Source of the DNA: Maea johnstoni | Lineage: Eukaryota; Annelida; Polychaeta; Spionida; Magelonidae | Assembly: GCA_963942565.1 (NCBI GenBank) | Contig: OZ012688.1 | Coordinates: forward strand, 20,110,599 to 20,174,598 | DNA length: 64,000 nt | Direction: 5' to 3' | Shown here: positions 14,835-25,543 of the stretch, in pieces | Position numbering within the stretch: the first letter of the stretch is position 1 | How the letters are laid out: each line of letters starts with the position of its first letter | The notes under the pieces: model-generated | Seen by the model: the letters and a program-made list of their open reading frames with translations, nothing else | What the model was told of the DNA's origin: nothing | Database searches by the model: none | Made by a program: the position numbers and the translations under genes

Positions 14835-17333
14835 TCATGGCATGCCCGTAAGAGAAGCAGGCACTCTGGTGGTGTCTAGGTGAAGCTGCTGGTAGCGAGA
14901 GTGGACCATTTTCATGTGTGTATAGAGATTATCTTTGCGACTGACCTCCTTGCCACAGAGCTCACACTTGTATGGCTTCTGGCCCGTGTGTCTTCGTTTA
15001 TGCCGCAGTAGATTGTCCTTCCTTGCGAAGGTCCTACTGCAATGTGGACAAGGATGCACCTTTGCCTTTCTCACTTTCTTCATGAGTCCAGAGAAGTGGT
15101 CTCTTCGTAAACCCGACGTTGCACCAAAGTCTCCAGAATAGGAGCTCGAAGCAATAGATGTGTTTGTACCCCCAAAGGTCTGTGTTTGTTGCACAAGGGA
15201 ATTCTCTACGATTCGCTGTATGTAGTCACTCGAGTACCCTGCACTTATCGGTTTCGCAACAAAACCTGGATTATTATATGTGCAACTTTGAGGAAAAATG
15301 GGCCCAGAATCGGTAGTCTGGTGCTCGAAGTTCACCAAATCCCCCAACCCAACACTTATCACTTCCTCTTCAGTGTTCATACCCCCACCCTTCTCGCTTC
15401 CCTTCATGAGGAAATGCTGTTCCCTCAGTCCTGCCTTTTCCGGCGATTTGACTAGATTCGTCGACTGTGGCCCCAGAAGCTGATTCGACTGAGGCACAAA
15501 GTTTGACTTGGCACTGTAATGCTGCTTTGTCATATGCACTGACTTTCCGGGTGTATATGGCAGCTCTGTGGAGAAATTGCCCGATTTTTGAGGTCCTAAG
15601 CTGTGAAGCATCTCCACCATTGAGGTACTAGGTATCGGTGGCGGTATTCCATCGATCTTTTGTCCATTGTGTAGCGGGCCACTGGGATCATGACCGGTGG
15701 CTGCAGCACTGTGTTTGACCATGCCTGTATGATGAAGGGGATTGAAGTATGGAACACGATTGTCAGGTATAGTTATGCACTCAGAGGACGTCTTGTTCAG
15801 ATGATCTTCAAAATGATCAATTTCCTCACATTTGATATCTGAAAGCACCTCTTGATGAGGTCTTTCAGTCGAATCGCTGACACAACTACTGTTAGGGGTT
15901 TTCTCCTGTATTAAATCCACTACCTGATTAGCAGAATCATCAGCGAAACCATCTTCATTATCATCTTCATCGTCATCATCATCGTCCTCTTCATCATCAT
16001 CTTCATCAGTGTCCCTTGAAGCTGGTGCTTCATTTGGATGATTAGATGTCGAGCTCAATTTGTGCTTTTCAGTGTTTATGACTGTCACTTTCGACAAATT
16101 CTCATCCTTCGCTGACAAGCTTTCCTGCTTGTCTAGCACTATCACAGGCCTGTTACCTTGCTTTCCTTCATTTCCCTTTTCAGCGGTAGAGCCATCTATA
16201 AAATAAAATTGAACAAAATTTATTTGATGCGAATATTCTAATTCAAACTATTGGAATATGAATCTTTACTATTTAAATTTCCAAAACTTTTGAAACTTGT
16301 GCATTTTTAATAAAAGACAATTAGTAGAAGGAAACAGCTCAGAACTACAATCAAAAGTAAGCTTTGAGATTGAGTGGGAGGATTGCCCATGTACGCCCCA
16401 CATCCCCCTAGGCCAGACTTCCAGCATTTGGGAATAGTGCTCTACATATCATGCAGCACTACTTACTACTAGCCAGAAAAATGCTCAAAGAATTTACAAA
16501 TTTGGTCACACAGACGACAGTTCAAGTGTGTCCCCCTTGAGGATTAATTTAGAACAAAACCTGTAGTAGATCAGCGAAAGTTCCAGTTAAAACAGCCTTG
16601 TAGCAAGTCTAGGACGGCTTGTGATTTGCAGGTCTGTTTGTGATGCTAACCCATTAACACCCAGAGTGGCCAAAACAATTTGATAATTAATATTTTCTAA
16701 CAAAATCAATTTTTAAAAATACATGAGGGAGAAATATTAATCAGAAGTTAAACAACAACTCTCTTATTCATATTTCAACTTATATGCTTTATGCTTAAGT
16801 TATTTTCATAATTGTGAGAGTTGCAGACACTACTTTCAAGAGGAACTCTTGAATGTTAATGGGCTGGGTACAATACTGCTCCAAATCAATCATCAAAAGT
16901 TCACATGAAAAGGTGACCACGCTAGAACATGATCTCCATAAATACATCATGAACATTTCCACCAGCCCAAGTCACGGCAAGTGTGAATATTTCTATAATG
17001 ATCACAACATAAAGCAGTTAATGACATCATGGCATTGCTTGTTTTGTAAACCTTCTGCAAACACTCGAGTATATATATGATAGTATGAAATTGCTTGGGT
17101 TTATTCCAGGTGTTCCTTTAAATCATCTTGGCCTGAAAACTGCTGATTTCATACATACATGTCATACCTGAATCTTCTTTCAGCTTTTTGCTGAAGAAAG
17201 CGACGGTGGTCGCACTGTCAGCTATGAGGGTGAGACTTCCATGGATGCTCAGATGACCGTCATACTGTATGTTCTCCTCGCAAAACCTCAAGACAGCCGC
17301 AGACAGAGCTTCAGGAAGATCATCAACATTCAT
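14835..17333 (-). CDS. Acidic two-finger C2H2 zinc-finger protein (about 508 aa)
   Basis: Two coding exons on the minus strand: 17333-17168 and 16195-14835. The first begins ATG (MNVDDLPEAL) and ends TCAG|GTATGA, phase 1. The second starts after TTTTATAG with AT, giving a joined Asp codon, and ends TGA. The leading exon has an acceptor at 17359, so a 5' UTR exon lies farther upstream. Residues 1-55 form a compact N-terminal region (AAVLRFCEENIQYDGHLSIHG core) that I do not recognise. Residues around 120-140 are nearly all Asp/Glu. The middle is Ser/Pro/Gly-rich and looks disordered. Two C2H2 fingers lie near the C-terminus (CPHC...HKRRH and CELCGKE...HMKMVH, linker TGQKPY), both with RKDNL in the helix. 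Likely a nuclear DNA-binding regulator. By the standard code the fingers would prefer something like NAG-GAG. The GTG-initiated frame at 16145 is internal and not the start. Confidence 0.85.
16647..16864 (+). mobile_element. piggyBac-like MITE, family 2, worn copy in the zinc-finger intron
   Basis: Starts CTAACCCATTAACACCCAGAG and ends AATGTTAATGGGCT. Inverted CCCATTAACA/TGTTAATGGG ends fit family 2, with both TTAA altered. Interior AT-rich. It lies in the intron between the two coding exons. Confidence 0.5.
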
Positions 17334-17358
17334 CTTGGAATACACAAACAGAACTTTC

Positions 17359-18326
17359 CTGAAATAAAAGAATATACACTGTAGTGTCTTAGCTAGCAGG
17401 ACATTAGCGCAGCACATAGTCTTAGCCAGCAGGGCGCCTGGGTGTCTTTTTGGACACCCAAACCCTTAAAAAGCACCCATCAGGCCACCCAAAATATTAT
17501 GAGAGCGATTTCTTAAAATGTCAATCAAAAGCATATAATTGAATTTTTTTTCATCTCCATATATTTTCAATGACATTGTATAAGGATATCATGCCTTATT
17601 TTGATAAATTAATGCATGTTTATGGTTGAAATCTGAGTATGTTGTGATCCCCCTTAACAATTTGGACGCGCAGCATGTTTTGTGGACAGCCAAATCCCTG
17701 AGGGTCTGTCACTTCCAAATATATGTCACTTGAAGGTGTTTAACTCCATGTAAATAGGTACCATGCTATCCCTCCCTAAACAGGTGAACGTAACTAGTTG
17801 TTTACCTCCACAATACTATATTACACCCAAAACATAATGACTGCCCTATTCAGGTTTGCTTGAGATGTTTTCAGCAGGAGAAATATATATATATATATAT
17901 ATATATAAGGATTTTGAAATTATTCAAAAGCTTATGTCTGTGCTGTAGTCTACAAAATCTACAGCCTGTAGATTTTGTTATGCATAGACTTAGCGAGGAT
18001 TTTGAATGTGGGTGCCCAAAACGTTGTACCTTCAGACTTTTGGGTGTCCAAAATTCTAAGGGATACAATCATATTTTCAATTTACAACCATACGGTTACA
18101 TTTTTTTCTTATAATTAAAATGAACTGAAAAATATTGTTTACATGTAAGCAATCACTGTTACTTAGGTCTTCAGAAAGCATAAACACCTTTCACTGATAA
18201 ACACCTTTCACTGATCAACACTAACATTTTCTGTTACATTTTGTGTTAACACAAATATCATGCGATAGATGTGTGTTACACCTTAACATATGCACATCAC
18301 TTCAAGTAGGCGTGTTACAAAGAAAT
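17359..18326. other. 5' intron of the zinc-finger gene, repeat scraps
   Basis: Holds pieces related to the hAT-type MITE (CTTAGCCAGCAGGGCGC at 17420, CTTAGCGAGGATTTTG at 17989) and a short (TA)n run at about 17882-17908. CACCTTTCACTGAT is tandemly doubled near 18187-18217. No exon recognised. Confidence 0.5.
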
Positions 18327-19218
18327 CAGGAGACTTCGTACCCAAACTGGTTCGTACCCAAACTGGTTCGTACCCAAACTGGTTCGTACCCAAGCAGCTT
18401 CGCACCCAAGAGATTTCGTTACCATTGCCTAATAAAACCATCTAGTCTCGCAAATATCGGACACTTTTTATTAATTACGATTTTCGTTGGCTGATGGTTG
18501 CCGAAAATATCGATCAAAGCTCACACACCGTGGCTGAAATTCGCCGATATTATCAATTGAAACGAAAGCTAGATGGAAAGATTGGAAGATCGATCGCTAA
18601 CTTCGCACACAAGAACACAATTTCCCCCCACAAAATCCTTATTGTCCACCTACCTGCGTTGACATTCCTCTCCTATAGATACTAATAAAGGAACTTGCCT
18701 ACCTTATATGTTGTTAACTTGTTTATTCTTGATGCCGCACGCCAATTACGCATTGAATTATTATACTTTCAAAAAGTCTATACCTTCAAAATGGCGCTAC
18801 TTCCGGTTTCGCGACTGCGACCAGCGTGTTTTGGCAGACATTTGGATAGTGGTTGCTCATCTAAGGCAGATATAGGGGCACTAGAAATGTTCGTTTATAG
18901 CCTGAAATCAAATAGGATACTTCGCATATTTAAACATTTCTTTCAATGCTTACAATATTACTTGTCAATTGAAACGAAAGTTAGATGGAAAATCGACCGC
19001 TAACTTCGTACACAAGATTGTCAAGAAGTAAACAACACAATTTTCCCCAACAAATTCTTTATTTTCCACCTGTCTATACCTGACTTCAATTATAAAATAG
19101 TGATTTATTTGCCATTATCTAATTCAATCAATTTCCTTTGGGTACGAAAATGTGGTGACGAAATCTGTTGGGTACGAAGATGTTTGGGTACGAAGATGTT
19201 TGGTTACAAAATCTCCTG
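18327..19218. mobile_element. Foldback element with iterated GTACCCAA subterminal repeats
   Basis: The left end runs CAGGAGACTTCGTACCCAAA and then repeats GGTTCGTACCCAAACT three times. The right end is the mirror: TTGGGTACGAAGATG repeated, then TTGGTTACAAAATCTCCTG. Total 892 bp. Inside, a block of about 110 bp (TCAATTGAAACGAAAG... to ...TTTCCACCT) occurs twice in direct orientation, at about 18554-18660 and 18964-19075. No transposase frame. The target duplication is not obvious, so the superfamily stays open. Confidence 0.75.
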
Positions 19219-20434
19219 CAACCGTTACGAACCCTGGTACGTAATACTTAACAGCAAAGTTATCATCTGTGTCAACACCTGCCGGTAGCATTTTCGGTGA
19301 TCAACATTCATGCCCCAATGTTTAATAAATAATCTAATCAAATCAATTACATTATTAAATATTTTGTTGACACACCTGCCTTTTAACAGCGTTACTCCGC
19401 CCCTCCCCCTTTTTTTGGAAAAGCCCTAATCAAATATTGTTATGCAGTATTATACAATTACTGCCATGCACAAAGAAAACTGGAAATATATCCCGTAAAA
19501 TATTGTAATTGTTATATAGCAGCATTGAGGTGGCAAACTTGTACTTGTAAACAATAATTGCCCTATGTACAAGGTGACCAATAAATAAATGTATCTTGAA
19601 ACCTTGGAGGATGGAAACTGGAAAGTAAATAAATCATGTATCTATACATACCGTATATTAACTTTCAAAAAAAAGTATGAGGGTTTGGCAAAATTGTTTC
19701 AATAAAACTATCTAATAACACGTTCTGGCAAATTTACTGTGACAAACTAACAATGTATAAATGATAAAATGTAAACATTATCAATTCCCTATTATCGCTC
19801 ACTCATTATAAATCAAGACAACGTAAATTTAACTTTATATTTTCTCTTACCACCATCATTTACATAAGCTTGTATTATTCGTCAAAAAATATTTGAATAC
19901 TGCTTACTATTCATATGTTGTTATAACTGCTATCCAAAGAAACCTTCGGGTTCATTTTCTCAGAGATATCCACGACTGACTGAGAAAGGTTGTTTAGTTG
20001 ATTAATACAGCCAATAGATGGCGTCCTACTTCAGATTTCTAGGCTATGGTGGCGCACCGAGTATAAACCATTGAACTGTTGGGGCCTCCATTGGCTTCTC
20101 AGACTGGCTTGTATGTTAGATAATGAAATGTCTTACATGGGTCTTTAGAAATGCAAAATCACTGTGGGCGGGGTCTTACTGAAAGAGAATAATAAATCAT
20201 TGGTGGGGACTGGGAGCTAAAAATCATAGTGCCCCCCCCCCCCCAGACATCTTTTTTCTGTATAAGAGTTCTAACTCATCAGCCACAAGGGAACTAATGC
20301 GCAAATCTTTAAAAAAAATCCTCAATTATAACGCGCCCATAGATAAATTGAGATCAGTAGTAATAACGGACCAATCTTGTTGCTCTTCCTAGATACTAGA
20401 AAGTATATAGGAACCGTTTGAAATATAATGAAAC
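19219..20434. other. Region between foldback element and duplicated segment, no gene recognised
   Basis: Mostly unique AT-rich sequence with a poly-C run near 20230-20244. The part at 19960-20120 is less AT-rich and is treated separately as a possible promoter. Confidence 0.4.
19960..20120 (-). promoter_or_regulatory. Weak candidate promoter of the zinc-finger gene
   Basis: Read on the minus strand, this has GCCAATGG, then TTTATAC about 25 bp later, then GCGCCACCATAGCC and CGCCATCTATTGGC. A CCAAT box, TATA-like box and YY1-like CCAT motif in this order would suit a promoter 2.7 kb upstream of the exon acceptor at 17359. A GGTG|GTAAGA donor at about 19860 could end a first exon. This is inference from motifs alone. 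Confidence 0.22.
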
Positions 20435-21820
20435 CTGCAAGTACAATGTACTTAATGTGGCCTTCTATGGAGTTAATCATCCTTGGTGACAATTCGTTAC
20501 AAGATAATTATTTTGTCTTGTCCTCACCGACGTGTTTATCTGTGTGTGTGTGTGCCTCTGTGTGTGCGCGCCTCTCTTTGTAGTCTCTTTGATTTCTATT
20601 CCACCCTATTTGCATCCTGTCTTAGATGAGCAACTTAATTCAAGATCCTGTGTGAAACACATGGTTAATAACATGAGAATATTTGGAATATTAAATGCTT
20701 TTTTTAATTCAAAGAGATGATTTTCATTGTTTCATTGTATCTGTTATACATTCCATCTTGTGCAGAACCACAAATTTCGTGTTAAAAAAATATGTATTCC
20801 GTATATTTTCAGTCGTTCTTGTATGGCTCAAAAATCACACACCGAATAGTTTTTAGATAGTTCTAAATCGAATTTCTGAGTTGCGTTCAAAATTATCATA
20901 TGACACGTGTAATCTAGAGGCATACCAAAAATGTTCGCAAACACGTTCTCTGCAAGACACGTATATCCTCACCACTAATAGCTATCAAGAAAATTATCTA
21001 TCGGTGGGTCAATGTAAGTCTCCAACATCATGACTCTTCCCATTTTTGAAGTAAATGTGTTTATAAGGCTATTGTTACTCGGTAACAATGATTACTCGCG
21101 ATTGTTGAAGCTCCATCTATGACGTCATAGCGACGTACGTCATAGCAACACATCAAACCTTTGAGTTTAAACGGCTACTTTACACCTCTGATAAAATAGC
21201 TCTGCAAAAGCGGGAAAGTGCCAAGTTATCGACTGTATAAACAGTAAGTAGTTGGTTATGTATCATACACCATAGATGTTAAAGACATCTCTTCGGCCAG
21301 AACAACTTGTGCTGCATAATATACCGAAACTTGAAAATCTTGAGAAAGGTTTAAAAAGAATGCACGATTGCCAACTATGGCAATGACAAATCGTTACTGC
21401 TTGTCACCTTTCTGATCAAATAAGCTCTGCAAAAGCAGTAAAGTACCAAGATGTCGAGTAAATGATTCATCATAGATGTCACAGGTATCTCCTTGAGGGC
21501 ATTTTGGCAATTAAACTTAAAACATTACGGTAAAACAAAATGATTAATGTATTTTCTGACCGGCGTTAAAGACGTTAAAAGATTCTATCATTGTCATTAA
21601 ACATTTTCATCTTCCTGTTTATTGAAAATATTTGATCACTGTGACAGAATCTGTCTTTTAACATCGTTCGATTTTATGACGAATCAACGTTTCACTTTAA
21701 AAGGCATTGGTGCAACTTTAACTAAAATGTTATTATAGCGCGTTGCTATAGCAATAACAAGGCTGGGATTATACACTATGCCCAGTGAGAAGCTGTTTCT
21801 GTAGCTTTAAAGTGGTACCG
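20435..21820 (+). repeat. 1.39-kb direct duplication, copy 1
   Basis: From CTGCAAGTACAATGTACTTA to GTAGCTTTAAAGTGGT the segment is repeated at 22621-23993, with small indels and few substitutions. It includes a (TG)n run, TTATTATAGCGCGTTGCTAT, and a block at about 21107-21170 that matches the satellite core in inverse orientation (GACGTCATAG, then CATAGCAACACATCAAACCT). No coding frame of note. Confidence 0.92.
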
Positions 21821-21938
21821 GTTTGGTGCCATAGCAACCTTGATCGGGACCAATTTAAACCTGGCCCGCCTCAGCAACCATAAGAAAGCATGATTTTTCT
21901 GTCATTTTTACAGATTTGTATATTCTTTTCACTCAAAC

Positions 21939-22129
21939 CTGCTATAGTATCCATTAAGATCCGCCACTGGGCATTGGTGCAGATTTATAGCCTCACCCAG
22001 GCTGGTTTGTTGCAAAGCTTCGGCTTTGGCGGCCTCAGCTTTGGCAACAAACTCCTACGTCTCGACTATAAATCCGCACCAATGCTCAGCGGACCAATGC
22101 TCAGCGGCGGATCTTAATCCCTATAGCAG
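21939..22129. mobile_element. Hairpin MITE, CTGCTATAG ends
   Basis: CTGCTATAGTATCCATTAAG at the left mirrors CTTAATCCCTATAGCAG at the right. The arms continue through GATCCGCC and CATTGGTGC almost to the centre, 191 bp in all. A 16-bp piece (AATGCTCAGCGGACC) is tandemly doubled in the right arm. It lies in the spacer between the two 1.39-kb copies. Confidence 0.82.
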
Positions 22130-22620
22130 TTAGTCTTAAGGGGGCTCGTGACCTTCGCAACTTTAAACAGTTTTTTTTTTATATGTGAAAGCTGAAAAGG
22201 TTTGCTACTTATTCCTTTGAATTAAAACTCTCAACTGGGACTACAAATGACAAAAAATGGACGATTTAGGGGTAGGAGAGCACATTTAGATGCTCACCCC
22301 TAGACAGTGTAGAGTCTGATGTATCCTTTCAATGTGAAGTAGCTACAGAAGAAAGAGGAAGCTTCAATGCTATGAAATATCTTCTGTATCAGAAGATGAG
22401 GAGAATTAGATGAAAAGACTGAGGATTCACTAACTATCCATAGTGCCAGTTGTAGAAAGCTTCAGATAACAGTGGCATGGCGTTAAACATGCAGACTCTG
22501 AGGAAAGACACTGATCCTGACTCACTATTTCAGTATTTCAGTAACAAATATTTTCCAAATCAGACATTTTTTTCTTTTCCCAGGTGAATTTAGCTTTACA
22601 TATAGGTAATAGGAATCGTT

Positions 22621-23993
22621 CTGCAAGTACAATATACTTAATGTGGCCTTCTATGGAGTTAATCATCCTTGGTCACAATTCGTAACAAGATAATTATTTT
22701 GTCTTGTCCTCACCGACGTGTTTATGTGTGTGTGTGTGGGTGTCACTGTGTGTGTCTTAAACACTGTGGCGGCGCCTCTCTTTGTAGTCTCTTTGATTTC
22801 TATCCTCACCCTATTTGTGAAACACATGGTTGATAACACATATGAGAATATCTTAACAGAATATTTGAAATATTAAATGCTTTTTTTTATTCAAAAAGAT
22901 GATTTTCATTGTTTCATTGTATCTGTTATACATTCCATCTTGTCCAGAACCACAAATTTCGTATTAAAAAAGTATGTATTCCGTAGATGTTCAGTCGTTC
23001 TTGTTTGACTCAAATATCACACACCGAATAGTTTTTAGATAATTCTAAATCGAATTACTGAGTTGCGTTCAAAATTATCATATAACACGTGTACCCTGTA
23101 ATCTAGAGGCATACCAAAATTGTTCGCAAATACGTTCTCTGCAAGACACGTCTATCCTTACCACCGATAGCTATCAAGACAATCTATCCGTGGGTCAATA
23201 TAAGTCTCCAATATCATGACTCTTCTCATGTAAATGTGTTTATAAGGCTATTGTTACTCGGTAACAATGATTACTCACGATTGTTGAAGCTCCATCTATG
23301 ACGTCATAGCGACGTACGTCATAGCAACACATCAAACCTTTGAGTTTAAACGGCTACTTTACACCTCTGATAAAATAGCTCTGCAAAAGGGGAAAGTGCC
23401 AAGTTATCGACTGTATAAACAGTAAGTAGTTGGTTATGTATCATACACCATAGATGTTAAAGACATCTCTTCGGCCAGAACAACTTGTGCTGCATAATAT
23501 ACCGAAACTTGAAAATCTTGAGAAAGGTTTCAAAAGCTTGTCGCCAACTATGGCAATGACACAACGTTACTGCTTGTCACCTTTCTGATCAAATAAGCTC
23601 TGCAGAAGCAGTAAAGTACCAAGATGTCTAGTAAATGATTCATCATACCTGTCACAGGTATCTCCTTGAGGGCATTTTGGCAATTAAACTTAAAACATTA
23701 CGGTAAAACAAAATGATTAATGTATTTTCTGACCGGCGTTCAAGACATTAAAAGATTCTGTCATCGTCATTAAACATTTTCATTTTTCTCTTTGTTTGAA
23801 ATATTTAATCACAGTGACAGAATTCGTCTTTTAACACCGTTCGATTTTATGACGAATCAACGTTTCACTTAAAAAGGCATTGGTGCAAGTTTAACTGAAA
23901 TGTTATTATAGCGCGTTGCTATAGCAATAACAAGGCTGGGATTATACACTATGCTCAGTGAGAAGCTGTTTCTGTAGCTTTAAAGTGGTCCCG
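22621..23993 (+). repeat. 1.39-kb direct duplication, copy 2
   Basis: Second copy of 20435-21820, offset by 2.2 kb. It differs by short indels, for example an enlarged TG-rich run and a missing block after TTTGATTTCTATCC. Its right edge abuts the solitary satellite monomer within about 15 bp. Confidence 0.92.
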
Positions 23994-24005
23994 TCAGCTC
24001 ATGGA

Positions 24006-24480
24006 CTATTTAGGCCATTGTTCATATTTGACTTCATGTTGCTCCATTACTTTTTATAGAAAACGATGCATAATTATAGAGGCGACATTAAAGCTGCATT
24101 CCATAATGATCCTTAGTTTATGCTTTATTTCAAAATAAAAACAGGTTGATGGAAATGCTCAAAGGTTTGATGTGTTGCTATGTTGTATGTTTCTATGACG
24201 TCGTAGATGGCGCTCGACCAATCACATTTAGGCGTTGTCGCATCCCTATACCTGGACAACCAGGTAAACGTGTTGCATCATTAATTCGGAACTTGTCACA
24301 ATCCATCGGAAGAATAAGAACTGGAAGCTACTGCACATCTGTAGCACATCTCTGCTCACATCTCTGGGGCTGATTATATACGGATTATATACGGGTCTTT
24401 CTTGTAAAACGGTCCCAAACGATATTGTTTAAGCCATTGTTGATATTTTAGTTCATGTTGCACCTTTTCTTTTTAAAGAC
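24006..24480 (+). repeat. Solitary satellite half-unit (C type) outside the array
   Basis: Matches the C half of the array unit from GGCCATTGTTCATATTTGAC to TGTTGCACC, including TATGACGTCGTAGATGG (the CRE carries one change), the CCAATCAC box and both GATTATATACG copies. It lacks the captured MITE and all of the A and B specific sequence. It diverges from array copies at several per cent by eye. It may be a founder or an escaped monomer. Confidence 0.87.
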
Positions 24481-25543
24481 AAGCCCTGCCGGGAGTCTGC
24501 TGGCAGTTAAATTGCACTCAGAGAGTTATATTCAACGGAAAATATGGAATATTAATATCACTGATTCTTCAGCGGCAGGACAACCCTAGAAAAACGATGC
24601 GAAACCAATTGTCTTAATCATTGGTTAATGCAGGTGGTTAATGTGGGTTAACAATCAAACATGATGCCCGGGACATGTCAAAGCTTTCACAGTAGTCACA
24701 AAGGGTTGATAACTGTTGTAATGTAATACTTTTGTTGGGAAATGCTAAGAGCTGGTTCTTCATCTCATTTCAAGCATAACTAAAATGACTGGAGAAGAGT
24801 CAGCAGGAACCAGTGACTTCTCCTTCTCCTGTGTTTTTAATATAGAGGGTAACAATAAAAAATACAACAATCAATAATGATATCATTCTTCAATGTATTT
24901 CAGCTTGAGCAATCATTACAATCCATGATATGAAAAAGCAACTGGTTTGACTTTCTTATACCCCACACTGCACACAATGGGGTCTTCCTGTCTTCCTTTC
25001 ATTATCCTTGGTTAACCTTTCTAACTGATAGCTCCCTTAAAATCTCTATTTTACTTTTGAAAACTTTATTATAATTTTTTTAAATTCAATTGCATGTAAA
25101 GAGAGGTACAGTTACATTGAGATGCGCCGCCTGGGCGAAGAATTTGAAAACTAGTAAATTAACCATTACCTGAAAATATATTTCAAGAAAAGACTTGATT
25201 TGTGAGAAAGTTATCACCAAATTTGGCAGGTATTTTAAAACCCCTAATCACAATAATGGGTTAACAAACCCAAATCTTAAACTTCCTAATATTCCAGTGA
25301 ATATTCAATGCTTAGTGTTGTTGGAAAAATAAACAACTTAAACATCTCCCATCAATTGAACAGCTCCCAGGGTTAAACACATTAAAGTCCCATTGAACTT
25401 CACTACTAGGTTCAAATGACAACCTCCAAAAGTAGAAAAATTCTCTATGATGTTCACTTACTCCTGGCCTGCAGTTATTTATCTTACACAGACTCCACTG
25501 CATATCCAACACACACATGCACACTTCACTTGGTAGAATTATC
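24481..25543. other. Downstream flank of CLPP, no gene recognised
   Basis: About 1 kb of AT-rich sequence following the ClpP stop codon on the minus strand. It may include the 3' UTR. Minus-strand polyadenylation-like signals are possible near 25068 (TTTATTATAA on plus), but none is decisive. Confidence 0.35.

Noticed and set aside
14835-16145. Zinc-finger gene starting at 16145
   Set aside because: That start is a GTG inside the exon. The frame stays open to the acceptor at 16196 and joins in phase to the ATG exon at 17333.
24146-24373. 75-residue frame in the solitary monomer
   Set aside because: Same sequence as the satellite half-unit; no evidence of coding.
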